A stretch of DNA of 64,000 nt from Paracoccus sp. JM45 (GTDB taxonomy: Bacteria; Pseudomonadota; Alphaproteobacteria; Rhodobacterales; Rhodobacteraceae). Position 1 is the first letter of the stretch. The number at the start of each line of letters is the position of its first letter. This document shows, one piece after another, positions 10,507 through 18,520 of this stretch. The stretch covers positions 248,001-312,000 of the forward strand of contig NZ_QQVY01000001.1 in assembly GCF_003590715.1 (NCBI RefSeq). The letters run 5' to 3'. Position numbers and translations under genes: made by a program. The notes under the pieces are model-generated. The model did not search any database, had not been told where the DNA came from, and was given only the letters and a program-made list of their open reading frames with translations.

Positions 10507-11049
10507 TCAGCGCAAAGGGGTCAGCGTTTCACGGTCGGTGATGATCAAATCCAGCGGCTGGTCGAATTCCTCGGCGGGAATGGCGGGCAATTCCTGACAG
10601 GCAAAGGCCAGACCGATGGCTGTTACCGGCCCCGATTCGCGCAAGATCTGCAAGGTCCGGTCGTAAAAGCCGCCGCCATAGCCGATGCGGTTTCCCGACC
10701 GGTCAAAGCCCGCCAGCGGCACGATCAGCACCTGCGGCGTCATCTCGGACGCATCGGGGCCAGGATGCGATGTGCCGAATGCGCCCGATTGTAACGGCTG
10801 TCCGTCCCAATGGCGAAAGACCAACGGACGGGCACGGCCCGCCACGACGGGCAGACACAGGGGGCCTGCGTGGGCGGCCATGGCAGCGCGGGGGTCAGCC
10901 TCGTCCCGCATGGGCCAGTATCCGGCCAGAACCTTGTTGCGATGGGGGGCAAGTGCTGCGATCAGATGACGGTTCAGGGCGGCGTGATCCCCGCCCTGTG
11001 CGCGCGCCTGCAAGGCCTGCTGGCGCAGGGTGTTCTTATCCGCCGTCAC
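10507..11049 (-). CDS. 5-formyltetrahydrofolate cyclo-ligase
   Basis: Cytoplasmic ATP-dependent enzyme converting 5-formyl-THF to 5,10-methenyl-THF in one-carbon metabolism. The 180-residue product has the family signature near the C-terminus, GNRIGYGGGFYDRTL, preceded by VLIVPLAGFD, and an N-terminal basic helix (DKNTLRQQALQAR). The start is the GTG at 11049, whose TGA-overlapping GTGA junction couples it to the stop of mgtE. The frame continues upstream inside mgtE, but that part does not belong to this family. Length fits the family. Confidence 0.9.
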   Translation of the reverse strand: MTADKNTLRQQALQARAQGGDHAALNRHLIAALAPHRNKVLAGYWPMRDEADPRAAMAAHAGPLCLPVVAGRARPLVFRHWDGQPLQSGAFGTSHPGPDASEMTPQVLIVPLAGFDRSGNRIGYGGGFYDRTLQILRESGPVTAIGLAFACQELPAIPAEEFDQPLDLIITDRETLTPLR

Positions 11050-12443
11050 AACAGGATGGCCGAGGCAAGGCCCAGGAAGGCCATGAAGCCGATCACATCC
11101 GTCATCATTGTGACAAACGTCCCTGAGGCCAGTGCAGGGTCCGCCCCCAGCTTGTTCAGCACCAAGGGCACGGTAATGCCCGCCAAGGCCGCGACCAGCA
11201 GGTTGATGATCATCGCCATGCCGATCACACCGGCCAGCCAGACGTCGTGGAACCACAGGAAAGTAATGCCCGCCATGATGGCACCAAAGACCGCGCCGTT
11301 GATCAGGCCGACGGCGACCTCGCGCCGGACAACCCGCAGCGCGTTCGAGGCCGACAGATCACGCGTTGCCAGACCCCGCACCGCAACCGTCAGCGTCTGG
11401 GTGCCCGCATTCCCGCCCATCGAGGCGACAATCGGCATCAGAACCGCCAGCGCCACCAGTTGCGAAATGGCGCTTTCGAAAAAGGCGATGACCGCTGCGG
11501 CGGCCAGCGCCGTCGGGATATTCGTCGCAAGCCATGGCACCCGCTGGCGCACCGTCTGCCCCACACTGTCCGAGATGCTGGATTCGTCACCCACACCGGC
11601 CAGACGCAGGATGTCCTCCTCATGCTCCTCATCCAGAACCGCCATGGCGTCATCAATGGTGATGACACCGACCAGACGGTCATCGCTGTCCACGACAGGG
11701 GCCGAGATCAGGTGGTACTGGTTGAAGACATAGGCGACGTCAGCTTCGGCGGCATATGCGCTGATGGTGCGGAAACTGTCTTCGGCCATGTCGCGCAAGA
11801 CCGCATCACGCCGCGACGCCAACAGACGGCCAAGGGTGACATAGCCCACCGCATGACGGCGCGGATCGACCATGATGATATGATAGAACTGTTCGGGCAG
11901 CCATTCTTCGCGGCGCAGGAAATCGATTGCCTCGCCCACGGTCCAGTGTTCGGGGGCGGTGACCACCTCGGATTGCATCAGACGACCGGCGGAATATTCG
12001 GGATAGGCCAGCGACTGGCGGACGGCGGCGCGGTCACTGTCGTCAAGGATGGCCAGAATTTCGTCGCGTTCGGGATCGTCCAGATCCTCGACCAGATCGA
12101 CGACGTCATCGCTGTCCATTTCGCGCACGGCTTCGGCCAGAACGTGGCGGGGCAGCAGCTCCAGCACTTCCTCGCGAATGGATTCGTCGATTTCGGACAG
12201 AATCTCGCCGTCGATCTCGCCCGAATACAGTTCGATGAACAGGCGGCGGCGGGCGGGGGCCAGACGTTCGATCAGGTCGGCGATGTCCGCGCCATGCATC
12301 GGTTCCAGAAGCGCGTTCAATGCGGGCTGGTCACCGGCATCCATCGCCTGATCGATCAGCTCCATGAATTCGGAGCTGGGTGCGAAGTCACCGTCTTCGC
12401 GTTCGGGGGACTGATCCATTTGCAGGCGTGTGTCGTCGGTCAT
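11046..12443 (-). CDS. mgtE: Magnesium transporter MgtE
   Basis: Inner-membrane Mg2+ channel of 465 residues. Order of parts: an acidic N-terminal helical domain (about 30-140) with many Asp/Glu, two CBS domains (about 145-270), a connecting helix, and five transmembrane helices (about 295-465). The channel signature PIVASMGGNAGTQTLTV is present. The cytoplasmic domains of this family sense Mg2+ and close the channel. It is the upstream partner of the cyclo-ligase gene through a GTGA overlap. No M-box or other leader structure was noticed upstream, where only 46 bp separate it from hisN. Confidence 0.95.
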   Translation of the reverse strand: MTDDTRLQMDQSPEREDGDFAPSSEFMELIDQAMDAGDQPALNALLEPMHGADIADLIERLAPARRRLFIELYSGEIDGEILSEIDESIREEVLELLPRHVLAEAVREMDSDDVVDLVEDLDDPERDEILAILDDSDRAAVRQSLAYPEYSAGRLMQSEVVTAPEHWTVGEAIDFLRREEWLPEQFYHIIMVDPRRHAVGYVTLGRLLASRRDAVLRDMAEDSFRTISAYAAEADVAYVFNQYHLISAPVVDSDDRLVGVITIDDAMAVLDEEHEEDILRLAGVGDESSISDSVGQTVRQRVPWLATNIPTALAAAAVIAFFESAISQLVALAVLMPIVASMGGNAGTQTLTVAVRGLATRDLSASNALRVVRREVAVGLINGAVFGAIMAGITFLWFHDVWLAGVIGMAMIINLLVAALAGITVPLVLNKLGADPALASGTFVTMMTDVIGFMAFLGLASAILL

Positions 12444-12489
12444 GCTGGCCCCTTGGACTGGTCATTATCAGGTATCTGGCGGGGCCGGA

Positions 12490-13275
12490 TCAACCGGCAA
12501 GCAGGGCCATCGCGGCACGGTGCAGTTCCGGCGTGGCGGCGGCAATTACTTGCCCCCCTTGGGCGGCAGGACCACCCTGCCAGTCGGTGACGATCCCACC
12601 CGCGGCCTGCACAACGGCCAATGGGCCGGCGATGTCATAGGATTGCAGCCCGGCCTCGATCACTAAATCGATCTGACCAAGCGCCAGCAGGCCATAGGCA
12701 TAGCAGTCCAGCCCGTATCGCGTCAGTTGCGCCTTTGCTGCGACACGACGAAAAGAAGCACCTTCAGCCGTGGTCCCCACCTCGGGGAAGGTTGTCATCA
12801 GGGTGGCACGTTCCAGCGGCACATCACGGCGCACCTGCAAGTCGCGGGTGCCATGGGGCCCCGCCAGCTGCGCGCGACCCAAACCGCCTTCGAAGCGTTC
12901 ACCGGTATAGGGTTGGTCGATCATCCCATAGATCACGTCCTGCCCGTCCGACAGACCGATCAGCACACCCCAGCTGGTCGCGCCGCTGATAAAGGCACGC
13001 GTGCCGTCGATCGGATCAAGGATCCACGTCAGCCCGCTGGTTCCGGCAGTGGAGCCATATTCTTCACCAAGAATGGCATCATCGGGACGCAGACGCGCCA
13101 GAACCTCGCGCATGGCCAGTTCAGCGGCGCGGTCGGCTTGGGTCACGGGGTCGAAATCGGCGGGACGTTTGTTGTCGGCCACCAGATCGGTGCTGCGAAA
13201 AAGCGGCAGAATAGCATGTCGCGCGGCATCGGCCATCTCATGCGCGGTTTGAATGATCCGGGATGCATCCTGCAT
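12490..13275 (-). CDS. hisN: Histidinol-phosphatase, inositol monophosphatase family
   Basis: Mg2+-dependent phosphatase of 261 residues, closest in pattern to the HisN-type enzymes that dephosphorylate histidinol phosphate. Metal-binding motifs are complete: ILGEEYG (Glu), WILDPIDGTRAFI (motif DPIDGT), and AGPLAVVQAAGG near the C-terminus, with the usual Asp in SYDIAG. The assignment to HisN rather than inositol monophosphatase or CysQ rests on the TRAFISGATSWGVLIGL segment typical of HisN. No other his genes are nearby. Confidence 0.82.
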   Translation of the reverse strand: MQDASRIIQTAHEMADAARHAILPLFRSTDLVADNKRPADFDPVTQADRAAELAMREVLARLRPDDAILGEEYGSTAGTSGLTWILDPIDGTRAFISGATSWGVLIGLSDGQDVIYGMIDQPYTGERFEGGLGRAQLAGPHGTRDLQVRRDVPLERATLMTTFPEVGTTAEGASFRRVAAKAQLTRYGLDCYAYGLLALGQIDLVIEAGLQSYDIAGPLAVVQAAGGIVTDWQGGPAAQGGQVIAAATPELHRAAMALLAG

Positions 13276-13392
13276 GGTGGTCTCCTGTCGTCGGTTGACG
13301 CAGGTTTAACCCAGACGCGGCGCAGGGACCAGCCGCCTTGGGGGTCTGTCGCCCCGCAGTTACGCACGGCGGGGCGACAGAATTTAGGCCGG

Positions 13393-13752
13393 TCAGGCGG
13401 CGTCGGACAAAACGCGGGCCAATTCAAAGATCTGGCGGCGCTGCACTTCGGGCATGGCATAGTATGCACGCACAAGTTGCAAAGCTTCCTTATCGGCGAA
13501 CATGTCACCCTCGACCGTCGTCGGCATTACGCCGTCATGCAGCCCTTCAAAGAAAAAGCTGACCGGAACGTCAATTGCATGGGCAATATCCCACAGACGC
13601 GATGCAGAGACGCGGTTCATCCCCGTCTCGTACTTCTGGATCTGCTGGAATTTGATACCAACCTGATCGGCCAGTTGCTGCTGTGTCATTCCAATCATCC
13701 AGCGGCGATGGCGGATACGCTTACCAACATGAACATCTACACTATGCTTCAT
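13393..13752 (-). CDS. Small XRE-family (Cro/CI-type HTH) transcriptional regulator
   Basis: A 119-residue DNA-binding protein. The helix-turn-helix covers about residues 8-62 (GKRIRHRRWMIGMTQQQLAD followed by VGIKFQQIQKYETGMNRVS), followed by a short C-terminal segment rich in charged residues with no known sensor domain. The ATG at 13752 is chosen because AGTGAGG lies 6 bases upstream; the GTG at 13764 has no such site. It is divergent from a quinone reductase gene, and the region between them holds repeated sequences that could be operator sites. The target is unknown. Confidence 0.85.
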   Translation of the reverse strand: MKHSVDVHVGKRIRHRRWMIGMTQQQLADQVGIKFQQIQKYETGMNRVSASRLWDIAHAIDVPVSFFFEGLHDGVMPTTVEGDMFADKEALQLVRAYYAMPEVQRRQIFELARVLSDAA

Positions 13753-13822
13753 CGCTAACCTCACTCAATCTAAAGAGGTGATACGCCGACATATTGCTCT
13801 TTTCGAGCATCAAGTTGGTTAA

Positions 13823-13868
13823 CATGCCCTTTCTTGACCAAAAGGACAGGTCCTGCATGCCCTTTTGG
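13823..13868. repeat. Direct and inverted repeats in the divergent intergenic region
   Basis: CATGCCCTTT occurs at 13823-13832 and again at 13856-13865, 33 bp apart (about three helical turns). Overlapping these, CCAAAAGG (13838-13845) and CCTTTTGG (13861-13868) form an 8-bp inverted repeat with a 15-base spacer. They lie between the XRE regulator and the quinone reductase genes, where a regulator could bind. Confidence 0.5.
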
Positions 13869-13939
13869 ACCGATTGATAGACAGTGGCGACAAACCCGCC
13901 AAGGATGACGGCCCGCCCCGCGCATTTTCAGGAGGATAT

Positions 13940-14899
13940 ATGATTCGCGTTGCCCAGATCCCTGCATTCGATCAGGACCCTGTTATTTCCGAAGTTCCGG
14001 ACCCCGTTCGCGCCAAGGGACAGATTCTTGTCCGTATGGGTGCATTTGCCCTTAATTTCGCGGATTTATTGAAGGCACAGGGCAAGTATCAGGAACGTCA
14101 GGACCCGCCTTTCGTTCCGGGCCTTGAAGGTGCCGGCACGGTGATCGAGACGTCAGAGGACTGCGGATTAGCCATAGGAACCCGTGTGTTGGTATCGACC
14201 CCCGGCACCGCGGCCCAGGTGATTTCGGTTGATCCGGGTGCTGTTCAGACCATTCCGGATAGCATGTCCTTCGAACAGGCAGCAGGGTTTCAAGTGGCTT
14301 ATGGGACAAGTCATCTGGCGCTGGCCGGAAGGGGCGATTTGCGGGCAGGACAGACCCTGATCGTGCTGGGTGCGGCAGGCGGTGTCGGATTGACGGCGGT
14401 TGAAATCGGGGCGGCACTTGGGGCACACGTTATAGGGGTGGCCCGTGGGGCTGACCGGCTGGAAAGCGTTGCGGCTGCGGGGGCGCATCAGGTCATCGAC
14501 AGCGCCACATGTCCTGATCTACGGGTCGCCTTGCGCGAACTGGGCGGTGCCGATGTCGTTTATGACCCCGTGGGCGACGCGCCGGGCAAGGCCGCTTTCG
14601 GCGCGCTGCGCCACGGAGGACGACATCTGATCATCGGCTTTGCGGGGGGCAAACCACCCGCCCTGCCCCTGAACCATGCGCTGGTGAAAAACATCGCCAT
14701 CCACGGGTTCTTCTGGGGCGGGTATCGCAGCCTTGATCCCAAGGCGATACGTGGCAGCATGCAGGCCTTGTTCACCTTGTTCGAGCAGGGAAAACTGAAC
14801 CCCGTCATGGGGAAGGTCCTGCCACTGGACAGGATTGCCGAAGGCTATGGCCTGCTGCGTGACCGCAAAGCGGTGGGAAAGATCATCATCACCCTATGA
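13940..14899 (+). CDS. NADPH:quinone oxidoreductase family protein (MDR superfamily)
   Basis: Cytoplasmic NAD(P)H-dependent oxidoreductase of 319 residues from the zinc-independent quinone reductase branch of medium-chain dehydrogenases. A GroES-like N-terminal domain (about 1-120) includes the family stretch FALNFADLLKAQGKYQ and VPGLEGAGTV. A Rossmann domain follows with the nucleotide-binding motif VLGAAGGVGLTAVEIG (about 137-152). No zinc-binding cysteine cluster is seen. AGGAGG lies 4 bases before the ATG, a strong start. The electron acceptor cannot be told from sequence. It is divergent from the XRE regulator, which may control it. Confidence 0.87.
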   Translation: MIRVAQIPAFDQDPVISEVPDPVRAKGQILVRMGAFALNFADLLKAQGKYQERQDPPFVPGLEGAGTVIETSEDCGLAIGTRVLVSTPGTAAQVISVDPGAVQTIPDSMSFEQAAGFQVAYGTSHLALAGRGDLRAGQTLIVLGAAGGVGLTAVEIGAALGAHVIGVARGADRLESVAAAGAHQVIDSATCPDLRVALRELGGADVVYDPVGDAPGKAAFGALRHGGRHLIIGFAGGKPPALPLNHALVKNIAIHGFFWGGYRSLDPKAIRGSMQALFTLFEQGKLNPVMGKVLPLDRIAEGYGLLRDRKAVGKIIITL

Positions 14900-15004
14900 C
14901 TGCGCCATCATGCCGCAAGCTTGGCATTGAAAAGAATCAACCGAACACCGATATTCAAGCACAAGCGGGGGCTTGCCCCGATGGCCTCACAGAGGGAGAT
15001 TTCG

Positions 15005-15751
15005 ATGGCAGACTATAACACTTATCGTACCGCGCAGGGCGTCGGCAGCCGCGCCGCAGCGGTTGACGAAGGCCTGCGGGCCTATATGAACAAAGTTTAT
15101 GGGCTTATGTCGGTCGGCATGGGTGTTACCGCCGTCGCGGCCTATGGCATCTCGACGGCGGCTGTGACCGCTGATGGCCAGCTGACGGGTCTGGGTGTCG
15201 CGATCTACACCTCGCCCCTGAAGTGGGTGATCATGTTCGCCCCCTTGCTGATGATCTTTGCTTTTGGCGCTGCCATCAACCGTCTGTCGGTATCGGCGGC
15301 CACTGGCATGTTCTATGCCTTTTCGGCACTGATGGGCCTGTCGATCAGCTCGATCTTTCTGGCCTATACGTCCTTCTCGATCGTGCAGACCTTCCTTGTG
15401 ACGGCAATTTCCTTCGCGGGTCTTTCGCTTTGGGGTTACACCACCAAGAAAGACATCTCGGGTTGGGGCAGCTTCCTGATCATGGGCGTGATCGGCCTGA
15501 TCATTGCGTCCATCGTGAATATCTTCCTGCAATCCTCGGCGATGCAATTCGCGATTTCCGGTCTGGGCGTGCTGATCTTTGCAGGTCTGACCGCATATGA
15601 CACGCAGAAGATCAAGAACACCTATCTGCAAATGGCAGGTTCGGGTTCGGATTTCCTTGGTAAAAGCGCCATCATGGGTGCGCTGACCCTGTATCTGGAC
15701 TTCCTGAACCTGTTCATGTTCCTGCTGCAGTTCATGGGCAACCGCGACTGA
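15005..15751 (+). CDS. Bax inhibitor-1 / YccA family membrane protein
   Basis: Integral membrane protein of 248 residues with about seven hydrophobic segments from residue 28 to the end. Family features include the N-terminal YMNKVYGLMSVGMGVTA stretch and the C-terminal half GLTAYDTQKIKNTY, which holds the conserved Asp of the BI-1 pore. BI-1 proteins in bacteria are pH-sensitive calcium leak channels or FtsH-associated factors; the role here is inferred only. The ATG at 15005 has GGGAG about 8 bases upstream; earlier in-frame ATGs do not begin the conserved protein. A strong terminator follows. Confidence 0.9.
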   Translation: MADYNTYRTAQGVGSRAAAVDEGLRAYMNKVYGLMSVGMGVTAVAAYGISTAAVTADGQLTGLGVAIYTSPLKWVIMFAPLLMIFAFGAAINRLSVSAATGMFYAFSALMGLSISSIFLAYTSFSIVQTFLVTAISFAGLSLWGYTTKKDISGWGSFLIMGVIGLIIASIVNIFLQSSAMQFAISGLGVLIFAGLTAYDTQKIKNTYLQMAGSGSDFLGKSAIMGALTLYLDFLNLFMFLLQFMGNRD

Positions 15752-15770
15752 TCCGGTAACCTGAAACATG

Positions 15771-15805
15771 AAAGGCCCCGCCAAGCGATTGGCGGGGCCT
15801 TTTTC
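15771..15805. terminator. Strong bidirectional intrinsic terminator
   Basis: AAAGGCCCCGCCAA (15771-15784) pairs perfectly with TTGGCGGGGCCTTT (15789-15802) around a 4-base loop, with A and T runs on both sides. It serves the convergent BI-1 and luciferase-like genes. Confidence 0.9.
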
Positions 15806-15808
15806 ATA

Positions 15809-16819
15809 TCAAGCGGTCCAAGGGGCGGGCATCTGCGACATAACCTCGGCGGCGATTTCAAAGCTGCGCAAACGCGCCTTGTGGTCGTGGATCTGGCCAG
15901 TCAAAATCACCTCATCGGGGCGATGCGTCTGCAACAGGGCCGACATCTGGTCGCGGACCTGAGTGTTGTTGCCGACAGCGCTGATTTTCAACGCACGGTC
16001 GACACCCTGCCGGACAGCTGCGCCGATTTCTGCGTCGATATCATGCACCGGACGCGGCAGCTTGCCCGGCATAGCGGTCCGCAAACGTGCAAAGGCCAGC
16101 TGCATCGTCGTGCGCAGATAGGCAGCCTCGGCCGGATCATCGGCGGCAAAGACATTCGCGGCCATCACGACATAAGGCTTTTGCCCCCAAGGCGACGGAC
16201 GGAAGCGTTCACGATAGATCGTGATCGCGCGCTCCATGTCATCGGGCGCGAAATGGCTGGCAAAGGCATAGGGTAGACCCAGATGCGCGGCCAGCTGGGC
16301 GCCGAAAGTGCTGCTGCCAAGGATCCAGACCGGAACATGGGTGCCTTCGCCCGGAATGGCGCGAACGGCGGCATCGGGGCGTTCACTGCCGAAATACTCC
16401 AGCAGTTCGACCACGTCTTGCGGGAAAGTATCCGCGCTTGGGTCGCGCCGCAGGGCACGGATCACCGCGCCATCGCCCCCCGGCGCCCGACCCAGCCCCA
16501 GATCGATGCGATCGGGAAAGGCGGTGGCCAGCGTGCCGAATGCCTCGGCCACGGTCAGGGGGGCATGGTTGGGCAGCATGATGCCGCCCGCACCGACACG
16601 GATCTGCTTGGTGGCTTGGGCGACCAGACCGATCAGAACGGCAGTCGCTGCGCTGGCAATGCCGGGCATGTTGTGATGTTCCGCCAGCCAGAAGCGGCGA
16701 TAGCCCCAGCTTTCGGCATGTTGCGCCAGATCGATGGTGTTGCGAATGGCATCCTGCGCCGTGCTGCCCTCGGGCACCGGCGACAGGTCCAGAAGCGAAT
16801 ATGGGATGTGCTGTGTCAT
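15809..16819 (-). CDS. LLM-class (luciferase-like) flavin-dependent oxidoreductase
   Basis: A 336-residue flavin-dependent enzyme of the bacterial luciferase-like superfamily (YhbW/MsnO8-type subgroup). Visible features: the N-terminal strand [10 protein letters not shown], the segment [18 protein letters not shown], and the family block [13 protein letters not shown] with [10 protein letters not shown]. The fold is a TIM barrel that binds FMN or F420; the substrate cannot be inferred. It shares the terminator at 15771-15805 with the BI-1 gene and follows GNAT, rpmA and rplU on the same strand at a distance of about 100 bp. Confidence 0.88.
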   Translation of the reverse strand: MTQHIPYSLLDLSPVPEGSTAQDAIRNTIDLAQHAESWGYRRFWLAEHHNMPGIASAATAVLIGLVAQATKQIRVGAGGIMLPNHAPLTVAEAFGTLATAFPDRIDLGLGRAPGGDGAVIRALRRDPSADTFPQDVVELLEYFGSERPDAAVRAIPGEGTHVPVWILGSSTFGAQLAAHLGLPYAFASHFAPDDMERAITIYRERFRPSPWGQKPYVVMAANVFAADDPAEAAYLRTTMQLAFARLRTAMPGKLPRPVHDIDAEIGAAVRQGVDRALKISAVGNNTQVRDQMSALLQTHRPDEVILTGQIHDHKARLRSFEIAAEVMSQMPAPWTA

Positions 16820-16915
16820 GGGCAGGATTTAAGCCTGTCACAACGCTTTGCAATGGGTATGGCTTGCACAAAATGCAAAGGACTTCGGGGGGCGTTGAGG
16901 CCCCCCGATATCCGA

Positions 16916-17503
16916 TCAGTCCATCTTGCGCAGATAGGTCCACGTCGGGACACGACCGTTGCGTGCCAAAGACCAGCTTTCGGCATCACCCAGATAGACA
17001 AAGCCGCAATTGGTCAGAACGCGGGCCGAACCTGCGTTGTCCTGAAACGCCTCGGCGAACAGGGTGCGGGCACCATGTGGATTGGCGGATACCAGTGCGG
17101 CCACAGCCTCGGTCGCGAAACCGGTGTTCCAGAAGCCCGCGCCGACCCAGAAGCCAAGCTCTGACTGGTCCCCCTCCATCCGGGTCAGGGACACAATGCC
17201 CAACAGTTCGGAAAGTTTGCTTTGTGACCCGTCAATCGCCCAGACATCTTCCTGACGATCATCAGCCAAGGCGCGCGCGACGAAATTTTCGGACGCGCCA
17301 TGTGGCAGGGGATGCGGAATCGCGCGCGTGCCTTCAGCAACGCGACGGTCCGCGGTATAATGCGCGATCATACCGGCATCCGACGGACGCAGCGGGCGCA
17401 GGGTGAAACGTGTGGTGGGAATGATCGCCTGACTTAAAGACAGATCATTAACTTTGAGGTCATCCAAGCGGGTTCCCCCCCTCATCGGTGCAGACATTAC
17501 CAT
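16916..17503 (-). CDS. GNAT-family N-acetyltransferase (RimJ/RimL type)
   Basis: A 195-residue acetyl-CoA-dependent acetyltransferase of the RimJ/RimL subgroup. The domain begins around residue 28 (TTRFTLRPLRPSDAG) and contains SELGFWVGAGFWNTGFATEA, the acetyl-CoA binding region, and NAGSARVLTNCGFVYLG near the end. The substrate is unknown; relatives modify ribosomal proteins or antibiotics. It follows rpmA, a position common in Rhodobacteraceae. The ATG at 17503 has GGAGGG a few bases upstream; the ATG at 17497 is an equal alternative. Confidence 0.82.
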   Translation of the reverse strand: MVMSAPMRGGTRLDDLKVNDLSLSQAIIPTTRFTLRPLRPSDAGMIAHYTADRRVAEGTRAIPHPLPHGASENFVARALADDRQEDVWAIDGSQSKLSELLGIVSLTRMEGDQSELGFWVGAGFWNTGFATEAVAALVSANPHGARTLFAEAFQDNAGSARVLTNCGFVYLGDAESWSLARNGRVPTWTYLRKMD

Positions 17504-17550
17504 GTTCCCTCCCCCGGAAACTGGCTGAAATCGAAAATGATTAAACAGCT

Positions 17551-17578
17551 GGGGGGACCGGCTTTCGCCGATCCCCCC
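17551..17578 (-). terminator. Hairpin after rpmA
   Basis: On the minus strand GGGGGGATCGGC and GCCGGTCCCCCC form a 12-bp stem with one G-T wobble and a GAAA tetraloop. It lies between rpmA and the acetyltransferase gene. No long T run follows, so it may only partly terminate or protect the ribosomal-protein mRNA. Confidence 0.55.
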
Positions 17579-17605
17579 CTTTAACATCGAAATGTTACGA
17601 TTGGG

Positions 17606-17878
17606 TTACTCGGCAGCCTCGAGGGCAGCAGGAGTAATCGAGATAAAGGTACGACCCTTCAGGCCCTTCTTGAAGGTCACATGACCGTCGGTCAGTGCGA
17701 ACAGGGTGTGATCCTTGCCCATACCAACGTTGACGCCCGGCCACCAGGTGGTGCCGCGCTGACGGGCAATGATGTTGCCTGCGATGGCTGCCTGGCCACC
17801 GAACAGTTTCACGCCAAGACGGCGACCAGCTGAGTCGCGGCCGTTGCGCGATGAGCCGCCTGCTTTTTTATGTGCCAT
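17606..17878 (-). CDS. rpmA: 50S ribosomal protein L27
   Basis: Large-subunit ribosomal protein near the peptidyl transferase centre, 90 residues. The N-terminus [15 protein letters not shown] is the canonical L27 start, followed by [20 protein letters not shown] and [20 protein letters not shown]. It has no extra N-terminal peptide of the Firmicutes type. It lies 12 bp downstream of rplU, the usual pairing. obg, often found shortly downstream, is not in this stretch. Confidence 0.98.
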   Translation of the reverse strand: MAHKKAGGSSRNGRDSAGRRLGVKLFGGQAAIAGNIIARQRGTTWWPGVNVGMGKDHTLFALTDGHVTFKKGLKGRTFISITPAALEAAE

Positions 17879-17890
17879 GGATAATTCTCC

Positions 17891-18256
17891 TTACGCTTCA
17901 GCAACTTTGGTGCGCGCACCAATAGCAGCTTTCACACCGGTTTTCTCCGCGCCTTTTTCCAGCACGTCGGTCACACGCAACAGCGTCAGCTGCTGGCGGT
18001 GGCCACGGGTCCGCTGCGAGCTATGCTTGCGGCGGCGCTTGACGAAGGTGATAACCTTGTCAGCCTTGATCTGGTCGATGACTTCGGCTTGCACGCAAGC
18101 ACCGTCGATCATCGGCGCGCCCAAGGTCGAGCCAACCATCAGAATGTCGTTGAACTGGACTTTATCGCCAGCTGCAGCATTCAGCTTTTCAACGCGCAGA
18201 ACGTCACCCGCCTGCACTTTGTACTGCTTGCCGCCAGTTTTGAGAACCGCGAACAT
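17891..18256 (-). CDS. rplU: 50S ribosomal protein L21
   Basis: Large-subunit ribosomal protein of 121 residues. It starts with MFAVLKTGGKQYKVQAGDVL, and the C-terminal region KRRRKHSSQRTRGHRQQLTL is the L21 signature (normally a KKRRRKxxxxxxGHRQ pattern). The C-terminal 20 residues extend slightly beyond the shortest L21 proteins, which is common in alphaproteobacteria. It is first in the rplU-rpmA unit. The upstream region holds a hairpin (18366-18397) and a TTGACT hexamer that may belong to its promoter. Confidence 0.98.
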   Translation of the reverse strand: MFAVLKTGGKQYKVQAGDVLRVEKLNAAAGDKVQFNDILMVGSTLGAPMIDGACVQAEVIDQIKADKVITFVKRRRKHSSQRTRGHRQQLTLLRVTDVLEKGAEKTGVKAAIGARTKVAEA

Positions 18257-18365
18257 CGCTTCTTATCCTTTGTCAGCCGCGTCCTGCGGTCCCGAACAAG
18301 TCGGAGTTAACGGGTTGCCCCACCTTCGAACTGCGCACCCCCAAGGGGTGTTATTAAAAATAATC

Positions 18366-18431
18366 GACCGGCGAATAGGCCTATGGCCCCGCCGGTCTGT
18401 GCCGTTTGGCGCAAGACGCGTGTAAAGTCAA
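18366..18431 (-). promoter_or_regulatory. rplU: Possible rplU promoter and leader hairpin
   Basis: On the minus strand TTGACT at 18431-18426 resembles a -35 element; no clear -10 follows. Downstream, GACCGGCG and CGCCGGTC (18366-18373 with 18390-18397) form an 8-bp stem enclosing the palindrome TAGGCCTA. It could be part of an L21 leader, but no known leader motif was matched. Confidence 0.3.
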
Positions 18432-18520
18432 CCCTTGCACAGTTGCCCCGCACCTGCGAACGGCAGGAACCCGACGGCTGTGGAACGACTTGTTCCCTGC
18501 CCATACAGGACCCGATAGCA

